A stretch of DNA of 21,355 nucleotides from CAZYCC01 sp964645985 (GTDB lineage Bacteria > Bacillota > Clostridia > Oscillospirales > CAG-272), in the NCBI GenBank assembly GCA_964645985.1, contig CAZYCC010000021.1, forward strand, positions 1 through 21,355, written 5' to 3'. Each line of letters begins with the position of its first letter. Within the stretch, counting starts at the first letter, position 1. Under the pieces are notes generated by a model. That model had not been told where the DNA came from. It searched no databases and saw only the letters and a program-made list of their open reading frames with translations. Shown piece after piece: positions 1-7,754 of the stretch. Position numbers and translations under genes: made by a program.

Positions 1-2
1 TG

Positions 3-1085
3 CCGTACCTCATGGCGGAAAAGCCGCAGCTAAAGGAGCAGTTCGAGGGGTTTACTTATTATAGTAACGTAATATCGTTCGGCGGCGCAACGAATTTTGG
101 ATCTCCTCCCTTGATGGGAGGGTATGAATACACGCCCGTGGAGATGAACAGGAGAAGCGGGGAATCCCTCGTTGAGAAGACCAACGAAGCCCTAAAGGTG
201 ATGCCGGTTCTTTTTAACCAAAACGGCTACGACGTCACCGTGTGCGATCCCACGTATGCCGGATACCAATGGATTCCGGACCTCAGCATTTACGATGATT
301 ATCCGGAGATTAAATCATACAATACACGCGGCGTTTTCGGGGATGACGCCTTCAAGCAAAAGAGAATCAACGTCAGAGAGCAAAACTTCTTTTCTTTCGC
401 CTTGACGAAGATACTACCGGTTGCCATTCAGCCTACTTTATACAACGAGGGAAACTACCTTCACGCAAGAACCACGGCAAACCAAGTGCAGTATAGTATC
501 TCTCTTTCTTCCGGGCAATCGGACAACTTTAACAGCGCTTTCCGCGTGCTTGAAAATCTGCCCAATATGACGCAGGTTAAGGACAGCGGCAACAAGTTTT
601 TGTTAATGACCAATGACACCACGCATATGTCGGCGCTTCTTCAAGAGCCGGAATACATTCCCGCGAATTTTGTCAACAATACCGAATACGATGCCTCTCA
701 CGCTTCGCGCTTTGAGGGGGTGTGGGGTACGCTGACAGTGAAAGAGCTTATCCAAATGACTCACTACCAAATCAATATGGCGGCGATGCTTCAGCTCGGC
801 AACTGGTTTGATTACTTGCGCGAACAGGGCGTGTATGACAACACGAGAATTATTCTTGTCAGCGACCACGGCTTCACGGCGGGCTATGTGCAAGACCTCA
901 TTATCGAGAACGCGACGAGTGACAATGGCGCGGGCGGCACATCGGTTGATGTGGAAGCCTATATGCCGCTCCTTATGATGAAAGACTTCGGCTCGACCGA
1001 GTTTACGACATCAGACGAGTTTATGACGAACGCAGATGTTCCGACCCTTGCCACGGCGGGGGGGGTGTGCTTTCAGACCCTATAA
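3..1085 (+). CDS. Sulfatase/LTA-synthase-like membrane enzyme, catalytic domain (5' partial, frameshifted)
   Basis: This is the extracellular catalytic part of an alkaline-phosphatase-superfamily sulfatase of the lipoteichoic-acid-synthase/phosphoethanolamine-transferase type. The frame is open from the window edge, so the N-terminal membrane segments are missing; the first internal ATG is at 12. Visible marks are NDTTH near nucleotide 610, HYQINMAAMLQLGNWFDYLR near 770-825, and ILVSDHGF near 855, the metal-binding Asp-His pair of the superfamily. Such enzymes normally move or cleave phosphate or sulfate head groups outside the membrane; the substrate here cannot be told. The frame derails in the eight-G run 1058-1065 and stops at 1085. 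Removing one G joins it smoothly to the piece ending at 1294. GC content (28 of 60 bases from 421) is well below the neighbours. Family assignment is fairly sure; whether the shift is biological or a sequencing error is open. Confidence 0.75.
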   Translation, partial: PYLMAEKPQLKEQFEGFTYYSNVISFGGATNFGSPPLMGGYEYTPVEMNRRSGESLVEKTNEALKVMPVLFNQNGYDVTVCDPTYAGYQWIPDLSIYDDYPEIKSYNTRGVFGDDAFKQKRINVREQNFFSFALTKILPVAIQPTLYNEGNYLHARTTANQVQYSISLSSGQSDNFNSAFRVLENLPNMTQVKDSGNKFLLMTNDTTHMSALLQEPEYIPANFVNNTEYDASHASRFEGVWGTLTVKELIQMTHYQINMAAMLQLGNWFDYLREQGVYDNTRIILVSDHGFTAGYVQDLIIENATSDNGAGGTSVDVEAYMPLLMMKDFGSTEFTTSDEFMTNADVPTLATAGGVCFQTL

Positions 1086-1294
1086 ACCCGTTTACCGGGA
1101 AACCTATTAACAGCAGCGAGAAAACCGCGCACGATCAGTTCATTATCTGCTCTCATGAGGCGGATATTTTGAAAAATAACGGCAACACCTTCCTGCCCTC
1201 CAAGTGGGCCTCGGTTCACGACAATGTTTGGGATAAGTCCAACTGGACTTTCTACGACGACGATGTCGTTCTCACCACCCACGCCGCCCCGTAA
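1067..1294 (+). pseudogene. C-terminal piece of the same sulfatase-like gene, split off by a frameshift
   Basis: This frame carries the missing end of the preceding enzyme. It reads VLSDPINPFTGKPI and ends in a SVHDNVWDKSNWTFYDDD-type tail, which matches the C-terminal pattern I know from clostridial LTA-synthase-like proteins. If one G is removed from the run 1058-1065, the upstream frame reads TAGGVLSDPINPFTGK without a break. It is therefore not a separate gene, although GTG at 1067 could in principle act as a start. The stop at 1292-1294 lies 18 bases before a clear terminator, so this is the genuine 3' end of the transcription unit. Confidence 0.7.
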
Positions 1295-1308
1295 CCCCGT
1301 TTCACCCG

Positions 1309-1338
1309 AAAACCCCCGCGCTGTGCGCGGGGGTTTTT
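1309..1338. terminator. Bidirectional Rho-independent terminator
   Basis: The arms CCCCCGCGC (1313-1321) and GCGCGGGGG (1325-1333) form a 9-bp stem with loop TGT. Five Ts follow on the plus strand (1334-1338), and four As (1309-1312) precede it, giving TTTT on the minus strand. It ends the rightward sulfatase-like gene and can also serve the leftward operon whose last gene stops at 1440. Confidence 0.85.
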
Positions 1339-1439
1339 GATGTTTTTTGCATTCGCGCCTCGCCCGCAAAATCCCGCCCGGGGGGGTTGTGGCGCTCCGC
1401 GCTCGCTTTTTTTGTTTGTACCGCGCTGCCGTTTTCCGC

Positions 1440-3035
1440 TCACGCTCCGCCTTGCCGCGAGACGTTCCTTGCCCACTCGTCCATCGCTGCGGCGGCGCGC
1501 TTGCCGGCGCCCATCGCCGAGATGACCGTCGCGCTGCCGGTGACCGCGTCCCCCCCGGCAAATACGCCCGGCAGAGACGTCCCCCCGCGCTCATCCGCCA
1601 CGATGCCGCCGCGGGAGCTTGTCGCGAGCCCCGCGCTCTCCGCCGCGAGGAGCGGGTTGGGCGAGGTGCCGATCGCCATGATGACCGTGTCCGCCGCGAG
1701 GGTGAACTCGCCTCCCGGCAGCACCCGCGGCGATCGCCTGCCGCGCTCATCCGGCTCGCCCAAGGTCATCGCGGCGCACTCGACTGCCGCGACGCGCCCC
1801 GCCCGCTTATCGCGAGGGTCGCTCTCGCACTCATATCCTACTATTCTCGTCGGCGCGCAGAGGAAGCGGAAGGCGACCCCCTCCTCGCGCGCGTGGCGCA
1901 CCTCCTCGCGCCGAGCGGGCAGCTCCCTCTCCGAGCGGCGGTAGAGCACCGTTACCTCGCGCGCCCCGAGCCGCAGCGCGGTGCGCGCCGCGTCCATCGC
2001 GACGTTGCCTCCCCCGACGACAAAGGTGCGCTCCCCGACCTCCACCGGCGTCGCCGCGCCGGGGCGGTAGGCTCCCATCAGATTGACGCGCGTGAGAAAT
2101 TCGTTTGCCGAGTACACGCCAACGAGGCCCTCCCCGGGGATGTCCATGAAGCGCGGCAGCCCCGCGCCGCACCCGAGAAAGACAGCGTCGTATTCTTGCC
2201 GCAGCTCGCCAAGGGTATAGGTTTTGCCGATAATCGCGTTGCAGAGAAAGGATACGCCGCGCGCGCGCAGAGCGGCGAGCTCCTCCTCGAGGATGTCCTT
2301 TGGCAGGCGGAAGGCCGGGATGCCGTAGCGCAGCACGCCGCCCGGCAGGTGCAGCGCCTCGAACACGGTGACGCGGTGCCCGCGCGCCGCGAGCTCCCCG
2401 GCGCAGGATAGGCCCGCCGGCCCCGACCCCACGACCGCCATCCCCCCGCAATGCCCCCAAAGCGCGCTATCCTCGAGGGGAGAGCGAGGAGAAGCGGGCG
2501 ATGCCTCGCCGCCGCACGCCTCGCTGCTGTCGCGATTTTGCGTTGTGGGCAGCGCCCCGCACCCGCCGCAGCCGCTATCGCGCCCTCTCCGCTCCTCATC
2601 TGTACTATTTTGAGAGGCAGACGCTCCCGCGCCCTGCCGCTTTCTTTTCTCCTCTTCCCGGTGGCAGTCGGCGACATACCGCTCGAGGTTGCCGATGGCG
2701 ACCGCCTCCCCGCGCGCGCCGCGCACGCAGGATCGCTCGCACTGCGTTTCTTGCGGGCAGACCCGCCCGCAGACCGCAGGCAGAGAGGTCTGCCGCGCGA
2801 GAACCTCGAAGGCGCGCGCCTCGCCCTCCTCGCGCAGCGCGGCGATAAATCTCGGGATGTCGACCCGCACTGGGCAGCCCTCAACGCAGCGCGGACGCGC
2901 GCAGCGAAGACAGCGAGATGCCTCGCGCAGAGCCGTCTCGCGGTCGTACCCGGTGGCGACCTCGCCAAAGTCGCGCGCGCGCGCGGCGGGGTCGCGGGTC
3001 GGCATCGCCTGCCGCGGCAGGTCGCTATTGCTCAT
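1440..3035 (-). CDS. nfnB: NfnB-type electron-bifurcating transhydrogenase large subunit (GltA-like)
   Basis: Large subunit of NADH-dependent reduced ferredoxin:NADP+ oxidoreductase, homologous to the glutamate synthase small chain. The N-terminal Fe-S domain has Cys42, 45, 50, 54 and Cys89, 93, 99, 103. A flavin domain follows with VVGSGPAGLS at 201-210 and a nucleotide-binding VVGGGNVAMD at 339-348; the C-terminal VFAGGDAVTG at 491-500 is the usual GD flavin motif. With 531 residues it exceeds the usual length near 465; the excess is an Arg/Ser/Gly-rich stretch with four cysteines at about 127-197, between Fe-S and flavin domains. The ATG at 3035 is chosen over TTG at 3047 because GAGGA (3041-3045) sits 5 bases upstream. 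The gene lies 164 bases behind nfnA, which argues for Nfn rather than a free-standing glutamate synthase subunit; a SudAB-like sulfide dehydrogenase role is the main alternative. Confidence 0.88.
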   Translation of the reverse strand: MSNSDLPRQAMPTRDPAARARDFGEVATGYDRETALREASRCLRCARPRCVEGCPVRVDIPRFIAALREEGEARAFEVLARQTSLPAVCGRVCPQETQCERSCVRGARGEAVAIGNLERYVADCHREEEKRKRQGAGASASQNSTDEERRGRDSGCGGCGALPTTQNRDSSEACGGEASPASPRSPLEDSALWGHCGGMAVVGSGPAGLSCAGELAARGHRVTVFEALHLPGGVLRYGIPAFRLPKDILEEELAALRARGVSFLCNAIIGKTYTLGELRQEYDAVFLGCGAGLPRFMDIPGEGLVGVYSANEFLTRVNLMGAYRPGAATPVEVGERTFVVGGGNVAMDAARTALRLGAREVTVLYRRSERELPARREEVRHAREEGVAFRFLCAPTRIVGYECESDPRDKRAGRVAAVECAAMTLGEPDERGRRSPRVLPGGEFTLAADTVIMAIGTSPNPLLAAESAGLATSSRGGIVADERGGTSLPGVFAGGDAVTGSATVISAMGAGKRAAAAMDEWARNVSRQGGA

Positions 3036-3071
3036 AAATATCCTCAAAGATGAGTAAATCGGTCATTTTTT

Positions 3072-3092
3072 CATCGCGCCCTTTCCGCGATG
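3072..3092. repeat. Intercistronic hairpin between nfnA and nfnB
   Basis: CATCGCG (3072-3078) and CGCGATG (3086-3092) form a perfect 7-bp stem with loop CCCTTTC. In the leftward transcript it is followed by As, not Us, so it is not a terminator for this operon. It may be an RNA stability or processing element; the rest of the 164-base gap shows nothing recognisable. Confidence 0.4.
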
Positions 3093-3199
3093 GCGGTCCT
3101 CCGCGCGCCGGGCGGGAAACTGCCGCGCGCTTCTCGCTCGCGCCAAAACGAGTGAACCGAAAGATTTCCCATCGGCCGCGCGATTTTCCGGTGATTTCC

Positions 3200-4045
3200 C
3201 TACCCCCCGAGGAGGCGGCAGGTTTGCTCGCGCTGTGCGCGCTCAAAGGACGCGTATGCGCGGTTGCGCCGCATCGCCTCATCGAAGTCGACCGCGTACC
3301 CGTCAAAGTCCGGCCCGTCAACACAGGCGAAGCGCGTGACGCGCCGCCCGTTCTCAAGAAGCGAGAGGCGGCAACCCCCGCACATCCCGGTTCCGTCGAT
3401 CATAATCGGGTTCATTGAGACGGTCACCGGAATTCCGCTCCCGCGCAGCGCCTCAACTGTGAACTTCATCATCACGAGCGGCCCCACGGCGAACACCCGG
3501 TCAAAGCGCTCTCCCGCCGCGATGTAGCGGCGCAGAGGCGAAACGACGTTGCCGCGCTCCCCGTACGAGCCGTCATCGGTGACGACCAACGTCTGCTCGC
3601 AGACCGCGCGAAACTCGTCCTCTAAAATGACAAGGCCCCTCTCGCGAAACCCGATGATCGCCTCGACCCTCGCGCCCGCCTCCCGCAGCGCCCGGGCGAC
3701 CGGCAGCGCAATCGCGCACCCCACTCCTCCCCCGATAACGAGCGCGCGTGAAATCCCCGCGACATCGGTCGCCCGCCCGAGCGGCCCCGCGAAGTCGGGG
3801 ATACTCTCGCCCGCCTCCTTCGCGTTCAGCCTCGCGGTGGTCGCCCCGACCACTTGGAAGATGATTTTAACGCCGCCACGCGCGCTCTCGACCCCGGCGA
3901 TGGTCAGCGGGATGCGCTCGCCCTCCTCGCAGACCCGCAAAATGACGAACTGCCCGGCCCTCGCGCGCGCTGCGACCGCGGGCGCCTCGATTGTCATTTC
4001 GGTGACCGTCTCGTTGAGTGCGCGCTTGGATAAAATCTTGTACAT
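3200..4045 (-). CDS. nfnA: NfnA-type electron-bifurcating transhydrogenase small subunit (FAD/[2Fe-2S])
   Basis: Small subunit of the NADH-dependent ferredoxin:NADP+ oxidoreductase, of the dihydroorotate-dehydrogenase electron-transfer (PyrK-like) family. In order: an FAD-binding beta-barrel with RIPLTIA at 44-50, an NAD-binding Rossmann part with VIGGGVGCAIALPVA at 103-117, and a C-terminal [2Fe-2S] site with Asp217, Cys222, Cys225 and Cys241. One Asp plus three Cys is the known NfnA cluster ligand set. Length 281 is normal for the family. The ATG at 4045 gives the usual opening MYKILSK, but no clear Shine-Dalgarno precedes it. It lies 68 bases downstream of nadK and upstream of nfnB, so the complex and the supply of its NADP+ substrate are encoded together. 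Confidence 0.9.
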   Translation of the reverse strand: MYKILSKRALNETVTEMTIEAPAVAARARAGQFVILRVCEEGERIPLTIAGVESARGGVKIIFQVVGATTARLNAKEAGESIPDFAGPLGRATDVAGISRALVIGGGVGCAIALPVARALREAGARVEAIIGFRERGLVILEDEFRAVCEQTLVVTDDGSYGERGNVVSPLRRYIAAGERFDRVFAVGPLVMMKFTVEALRGSGIPVTVSMNPIMIDGTGMCGGCRLSLLENGRRVTRFACVDGPDFDGYAVDFDEAMRRNRAYASFERAQREQTCRLLGG

Positions 4046-4113
4046 ATCGAAGAAAATTTGCGTATAATCCCCGTCCCCCTTTGTTTGAAGAGGACGATCT
4101 TTTTTGCAAGAAA

Positions 4114-4980
4114 TTACGTTTCCCGCGCGTCCCGCTCAAAGAGCGTGAGCGTCTCCCGCGCCGCGCGCAGAGTGACGGTCGCCCTCTGCCCGAGCGGTAG
4201 TGCGCGGCAGCCGTCCGCCGTGAGGAGGAGATCCCCGCCCGCGTCATCTTCGAGGAGAAAATCGAGCGTAATCTCCCCAATTCCGCTCTCGGTGACGAGC
4301 GCGCGTGCGTCGGGGGATACCGGCGAGAGCGGGGTCAGCGTAAGCAGGCGGCTCTCGGGCAGAAGGAGCGGCCCCCCCGCCGAGCGGTTGTAGGCGGTCG
4401 ACCCGGTCGGCGTTGCCGCGAGAATGCCGTCTGCCGCGCTGCGGTAGATCCTCCGCCCCCCCACCGTGAGCGTCATTTTCAGTGCGCGCGCAATGCCCTC
4501 CCGGCGCACGACCGCCTCGTTTAGGGCGAGAAAGCTGCCGCCGCCGCTCGTCTGCCCCGCAAGGAGCAGCCGCTCGCGCGCGCGCGCACGTCCGGCGAGC
4601 GCGCGCGCAAAATATTCCTCGAAGTGCGCGGGGTCGCACGAGCAGAGATACCCCACCTGCCCAAAGTTGACGGCGAGCACCGGCGCTCCGAGCCGCGCGA
4701 GCAGCGGAACCCGCCGCAAAATCGTCCCGTCCCCGCCGAGCGGCAGAGCGAAATCGATTAAAGGCTCTCCGGGGCGCGCGGCGCCCGAGGCGCCTTCCTC
4801 TCGCGCGCTCTCCGGGCGCGAGGCCTCCTCGCGGAGAACCTCCGCGGGCGGTAGACCGAGCTTCATCGCCTCATCGGGGGGGAAGAGCACTTTGTGCCGC
4901 CCCGCGAAGCGCGCGCGCAGGCTGAGCGCAAACGCGCGGGCGTCAGGGCTGCGCAAATTCGGCAGGAGAAGCAGTCGCAT
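4114..4980 (-). CDS. nadK: NAD kinase
   Basis: Phosphorylates NAD+ to NADP+ using ATP or polyphosphate in the cytoplasm. The diagnostic motifs are in place: GGDGT at 82-86, NFGQVGYL at 105-112, LNEAVV at 153-158, and DGILAATPTGSTAYN at 184-198, followed by TADG at 264-267. Length 288 is typical. An Ala/Glu/Arg-rich stretch at about 50-72, before the GGDGT motif, is a loose lineage-specific insert. The ATG at 4980 is preferred over TTG at 4986 because it gives the usual MRLLLLPN opening; neither has a strong ribosome site. Its place directly before nfnAB, which uses NADP(H), is a functional match. Confidence 0.92.
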   Translation of the reverse strand: MRLLLLPNLRSPDARAFALSLRARFAGRHKVLFPPDEAMKLGLPPAEVLREEASRPESAREEGASGAARPGEPLIDFALPLGGDGTILRRVPLLARLGAPVLAVNFGQVGYLCSCDPAHFEEYFARALAGRARARERLLLAGQTSGGGSFLALNEAVVRREGIARALKMTLTVGGRRIYRSAADGILAATPTGSTAYNRSAGGPLLLPESRLLTLTPLSPVSPDARALVTESGIGEITLDFLLEDDAGGDLLLTADGCRALPLGQRATVTLRAARETLTLFERDARET

Positions 4981-5039
4981 ACACAAAACGGCGATACCGC
5001 CGGAAATAGAGAAAGTGCGCGGCTTCCTTTTTTGATGAG

Positions 5040-5095
5040 AAAAAGCAGCGCGGCGCTCCCGCGCCCTCGCGTTACCTCGCCCCCGCGGGAGCGCC
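5040..5095 (-). terminator. Hairpin with U-tract between dprA and nadK, possible partial terminator
   Basis: GGCGCTCCCGCG (5052-5063) and CGCGGGAGCGCC (5084-5095) pair perfectly over 12 bp with a 20-base loop. In the leftward transcript a run of five Us (5044-5040) follows about 7 bases after the stem. The distance is longer than ideal, so termination may be partial. It sits 15 bases beyond the dprA stop and would lower nadK-nfnAB output relative to DUF362-dprA. Confidence 0.45.
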
Positions 5096-5109
5096 TCGCC
5101 CCCGCGTGC

Positions 5110-6483
5110 CTACATCGAGCGGAACTTGCCGCCGGGCAGGGACTCGACGGCGCCCTCCATTTCGAGGATGGTGAGCAGCGGCAGCACATCCTGCACCGGC
5201 ATCGCCGCAGCTTTCGCGAGATTGTCCGCCGTCATCTCCCCTCCCTGCCGCAACACGGTGAGGAGCTTCGCCTCGGGCGACCCCGCGGGATATTGGGGCG
5301 GCGGCGGCGCGGGTGCCTGCTCGGGGGGCGGCGCCGCTTTGCTCTTTTTCCTCCCGGGAGAGGGTGAGGGCGGGACAATCGGCGTAAACTCGTCAGCGCT
5401 TGCCGGCTTCCCCGCGCCGCCCGCGCTCTCGCTCTTTTTTTGCGGGGACTTTTCCGCGCCCGCCTCTTTCTTTCCCCGCGATGTTTTCTTCCCGCGCGGC
5501 CCTCCCGCGGTGGGAGCGGGTTCCTCGCCGCTCGGATACTCGGAGGAGCGCGCGTAGGCGCGGCGCGGCGCCGTGATGAGGTCTAGCCGCAGCACATTGT
5601 CGTATAGGCCCCGGTACTCCTGCAGGATGTCGAGGGCGCTGACGACCGGCAGCGCGTAATCGCAGATGAGGTCGTTTGTGCCGCTGCTCTCGCGCTCTCC
5701 GACAGGCCCGGGGAGGGCGAAGACCGTGCGCCCCTGCTCCTGCGCCGTGCGCGCGGTGATCAGCGCGCCGCTCGTATGATCCGCTTCGATAACGAAGGTC
5801 CCTTGGCACAGCCCGCTGATGATGCGGTTGCGGATGGGGAAGTTGGATCCCTTCGGGGGGGTTCCGGGGGGATACTCGGTGAGGATAAGCCCGTTTTTCG
5901 CGATTTCTTCCATCAAGCCCCGGTTCTCGGCGGGATAGGCGATGTCGATGCCGCAGCCGAGTACCGCGATGGTCATCCCGCCGGTGTCGAGCGCGGCGCG
6001 GTGACAGACCGAGTCGAGCCCCTTCGCCATCCCCGAGACTATCGTGACGCCTGCCTGCGCGAGGTCGAAGGCAACATTGTACCCCTCGCGCTGCCCGTAG
6101 GGAGTAAACCGCCGCGTCCCCACCGCCGCGATATAAACCCCGCGCGAAAAATCCGGCAGGCTCCCTCGGTAATACAAAATCAGAGGGCAGGTGCGAATAT
6201 CGCGCAGCCGCCCCGGGAAAACCGCCATATCCGGCGTCAGTATGCCGTAGCCCTTCTCCTCGCAGGTCTCAAAGACCGCGCGCGCGTCGCTCGCGTGCTT
6301 GTCGGAGAGCGGGGCGATAAGGTTCGAGGGAAGCCCCCTCACCTTCTGCAGATCCGAAACGCTCGCCCGGTAGACTCCGCGCGCGTCGCCAAAGCGGTCG
6401 AGCAGAAGATCTCCGGCGGATGACCCGGGCGGAACGCGCAAGCTCAGCCAGATCCAGTACAAAAGCCCACTATCGCTCGCCAT
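5110..6483 (-). CDS. dprA: DNA-processing protein DprA (Smf)
   Basis: Binds incoming single-stranded DNA and loads RecA during natural transformation. An N-terminal helix-hairpin region (about 5-75) is followed by the Rossmann-like core with VGTRRFTPYG 121-130, SGMAKGLDSVCHRAAL 150-165, FPIRNRIISGL 215-225, GALITARTAQEQGR 239-252 and LPGP 257-260. A Lys/Pro/Ser/Ala-rich linker covers about 305-402, and a winged-helix C-terminal domain about 403-455. The length of 457 exceeds the usual 360-380 because of the linker. The ATG at 6483 is preceded by a pyrimidine/A-rich leader without a clear Shine-Dalgarno. It lies 59 bases downstream of the DUF362 gene. No other competence genes are in the window, so a transformation role here is inferred from the family only. 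Confidence 0.92.
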   Translation of the reverse strand: MASDSGLLYWIWLSLRVPPGSSAGDLLLDRFGDARGVYRASVSDLQKVRGLPSNLIAPLSDKHASDARAVFETCEEKGYGILTPDMAVFPGRLRDIRTCPLILYYRGSLPDFSRGVYIAAVGTRRFTPYGQREGYNVAFDLAQAGVTIVSGMAKGLDSVCHRAALDTGGMTIAVLGCGIDIAYPAENRGLMEEIAKNGLILTEYPPGTPPKGSNFPIRNRIISGLCQGTFVIEADHTSGALITARTAQEQGRTVFALPGPVGERESSGTNDLICDYALPVVSALDILQEYRGLYDNVLRLDLITAPRRAYARSSEYPSGEEPAPTAGGPRGKKTSRGKKEAGAEKSPQKKSESAGGAGKPASADEFTPIVPPSPSPGRKKSKAAPPPEQAPAPPPPQYPAGSPEAKLLTVLRQGGEMTADNLAKAAAMPVQDVLPLLTILEMEGAVESLPGGKFRSM

Positions 6484-6542
6484 AGATAAAGAAAGAAAGA
6501 CAGGGAAAGCGAAAAACGATTCTCAAAGAGCGGCGCCCGCGC

Positions 6543-7412
6543 TCACGCCACCTCGATGAGCTCATAGGCAGGATTTCCGATGCCGAGGGCGGCGGCGGCG
6601 TCGATGGTGTGCGCGCCGTCGCGGCTCTCCACCCGCTCGAGAAAGTGCGCTTGCCCCGGGTCATCGGTCGCCCGGTAGACAAGGTCGAGGCAGGCACGGT
6701 CGATGGCGACCGGGTCGCTTGACGCGAGCACCCCGATGTCACGCATACACGGATCCTCCGCCACGGCGCAGCAGTCGCAGTCGACCGAGAGGTTCTTCAT
6801 CACATTGATATATAGCGCGCGCCCCTCAAAAAAGCGCACGACCGAGAGCGCGGCGTCCGCCATCGACTCAAGGAAGGCAGTGTGGTCGGCGGTCCACATC
6901 GCGGAAGGTTCTCCCGCGCCGTGGATGTACGCCTTGCCGTAGGAGGAGGCGATGCCGATCGACAGTTGTTTGAGCGCGCCGCCGTACCCGCCCATCGGGT
7001 GCCCCTTAAAGTGCGAGAGGACGAGAAGCGAGTCGTAATTCGAAAGATTTTTCCCGACGAAGTTTTTTTGAATCCGCTTTCCCTCGGGGATGGGGAGCTC
7101 CAGATCCGGCCCCTCGGCATCCATCAGATCGAAAGGAAAAAACTTATCCCATCCGTGCAGAGAAATCGTCTTGCGATGTTTCGCCGTGGTGTTGCGCTCT
7201 CCGTCGTAAGCGGTGTTGCACTCAACGACCGTTCCGCCGTATTCCGAAACGACGGGCTCCCAGAAGGCGGGGCGCAGGAAGTTTTGGTTGCCCACCTCGC
7301 CCGAGTGCACCTTAATGGCGACCCGCCCGGGCAGATCCACCCCGAGGTTTGCCGCGAGCTCGCGCACCATCTCCCCAGTGATCGTTTTGGAAAAATAAAC
7401 CTTTGCCGGCAT
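6543..7412 (-). CDS. DUF362 domain protein
   Basis: A 289-residue protein of the DUF362 family, whose function is not established; some relatives are annotated as iron-sulfur proteins. The family pattern is visible: MPAKVYFSKT opening, IKVHSGEVGN at 33-42, SHFKGHPMGGYGGALKQLSIG at 133-153, and VDCDCCAVAEDPCMRDIG at 210-227, followed by ASSDPVAIDRACLD at 230-243. It lacks the extra ferredoxin-type CxxCxxC module found in some relatives; Cys212, 214, 215 and 222 are candidate metal ligands. The ATG at 7412 is chosen because GGGAGGAG stands 3 bases upstream; the frame stays open to 7730 but that extension looks non-coding and runs through the promoter. It is the first gene of the leftward unit. 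Role unknown. Confidence 0.88.
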   Translation of the reverse strand: MPAKVYFSKTITGEMVRELAANLGVDLPGRVAIKVHSGEVGNQNFLRPAFWEPVVSEYGGTVVECNTAYDGERNTTAKHRKTISLHGWDKFFPFDLMDAEGPDLELPIPEGKRIQKNFVGKNLSNYDSLLVLSHFKGHPMGGYGGALKQLSIGIASSYGKAYIHGAGEPSAMWTADHTAFLESMADAALSVVRFFEGRALYINVMKNLSVDCDCCAVAEDPCMRDIGVLASSDPVAIDRACLDLVYRATDDPGQAHFLERVESRDGAHTIDAAAALGIGNPAYELIEVA

Positions 7413-7564
7413 AAACTCCTCCCGCATGAATGGAGTAAACGAAAATATCTTTTCGCGGCTCCGCGCCGCGGCGCGCGCGACCCCCCTCTTCCCCGGCGAT
7501 TTGCCCGCGAGGGCAGATGCCGCCCTACGCTCGCCCTTCCCGCGAATAACTTTTACTAAATTAA

Positions 7565-7594
7565 AGTATACCACCGCCCGCCCCCGCTCGTCAA
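7565..7594 (-). promoter_or_regulatory. Sigma-A-type promoter for DUF362-dprA-nadK-nfnAB
   Basis: On the minus strand TTGACG (7594-7589) is followed after 18 bases by TATACT (7570-7565). Both hexamers are one base off consensus. Transcription would start near 7558, leaving a leader of about 145 bases before the DUF362 ATG. It lies just beyond the terminator of the activase gene, as expected for a new unit. Confidence 0.75.
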
Positions 7595-7661
7595 GAGGGC
7601 GCGAGACCCCTTGCCCCGCCGCCTCTTCGCGGAGAAAACCGCTACTCGAAAAGGCGAACAT

Positions 7662-7692
7662 ATCAAAATAGAGCCGGCGCCCCCGCCGGCTC
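7662..7692 (-). terminator. Rho-independent terminator of the glycyl radical enzyme operon
   Basis: GAGCCGGCG (7671-7679) and CGCCGGCTC (7684-7692) form a perfect 9-bp stem with a 4-base loop. On the minus strand the stem is followed by TATTTTGATA. It lies 62 bases after the activase stop and before the next promoter. Together with that promoter it accounts for most of the gene-free stretch 7413-7754; the leader 7413-7558 shows no known riboswitch. Confidence 0.82.
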
Positions 7693-7754
7693 TCCCACGA
7701 ACTCTTCTGTTTTCCGAGAGGAAATAGCACGCTCCTGCGCGCGACCTGCCCTGC

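Noticed and set aside
1347..2411. Plus-strand open frame of 354 codons opposite nfnB
   Set aside because: Arginine/alanine-rich low-complexity translation, antisense to a confidently identified enzyme.
4063..4068. Perfect TATAAT on the plus strand just upstream of nfnA
   Set aside because: It would drive transcription antisense into nadK, has no good -35 at normal spacing, and the spot is simply A/T-rich. It may mark a weak antisense start but cannot be supported.
7413..7730. N-terminal extension of the DUF362 protein
   Set aside because: It would run through the terminator and promoter region; the ATG at 7412 has an excellent Shine-Dalgarno and the family's normal N-terminus.
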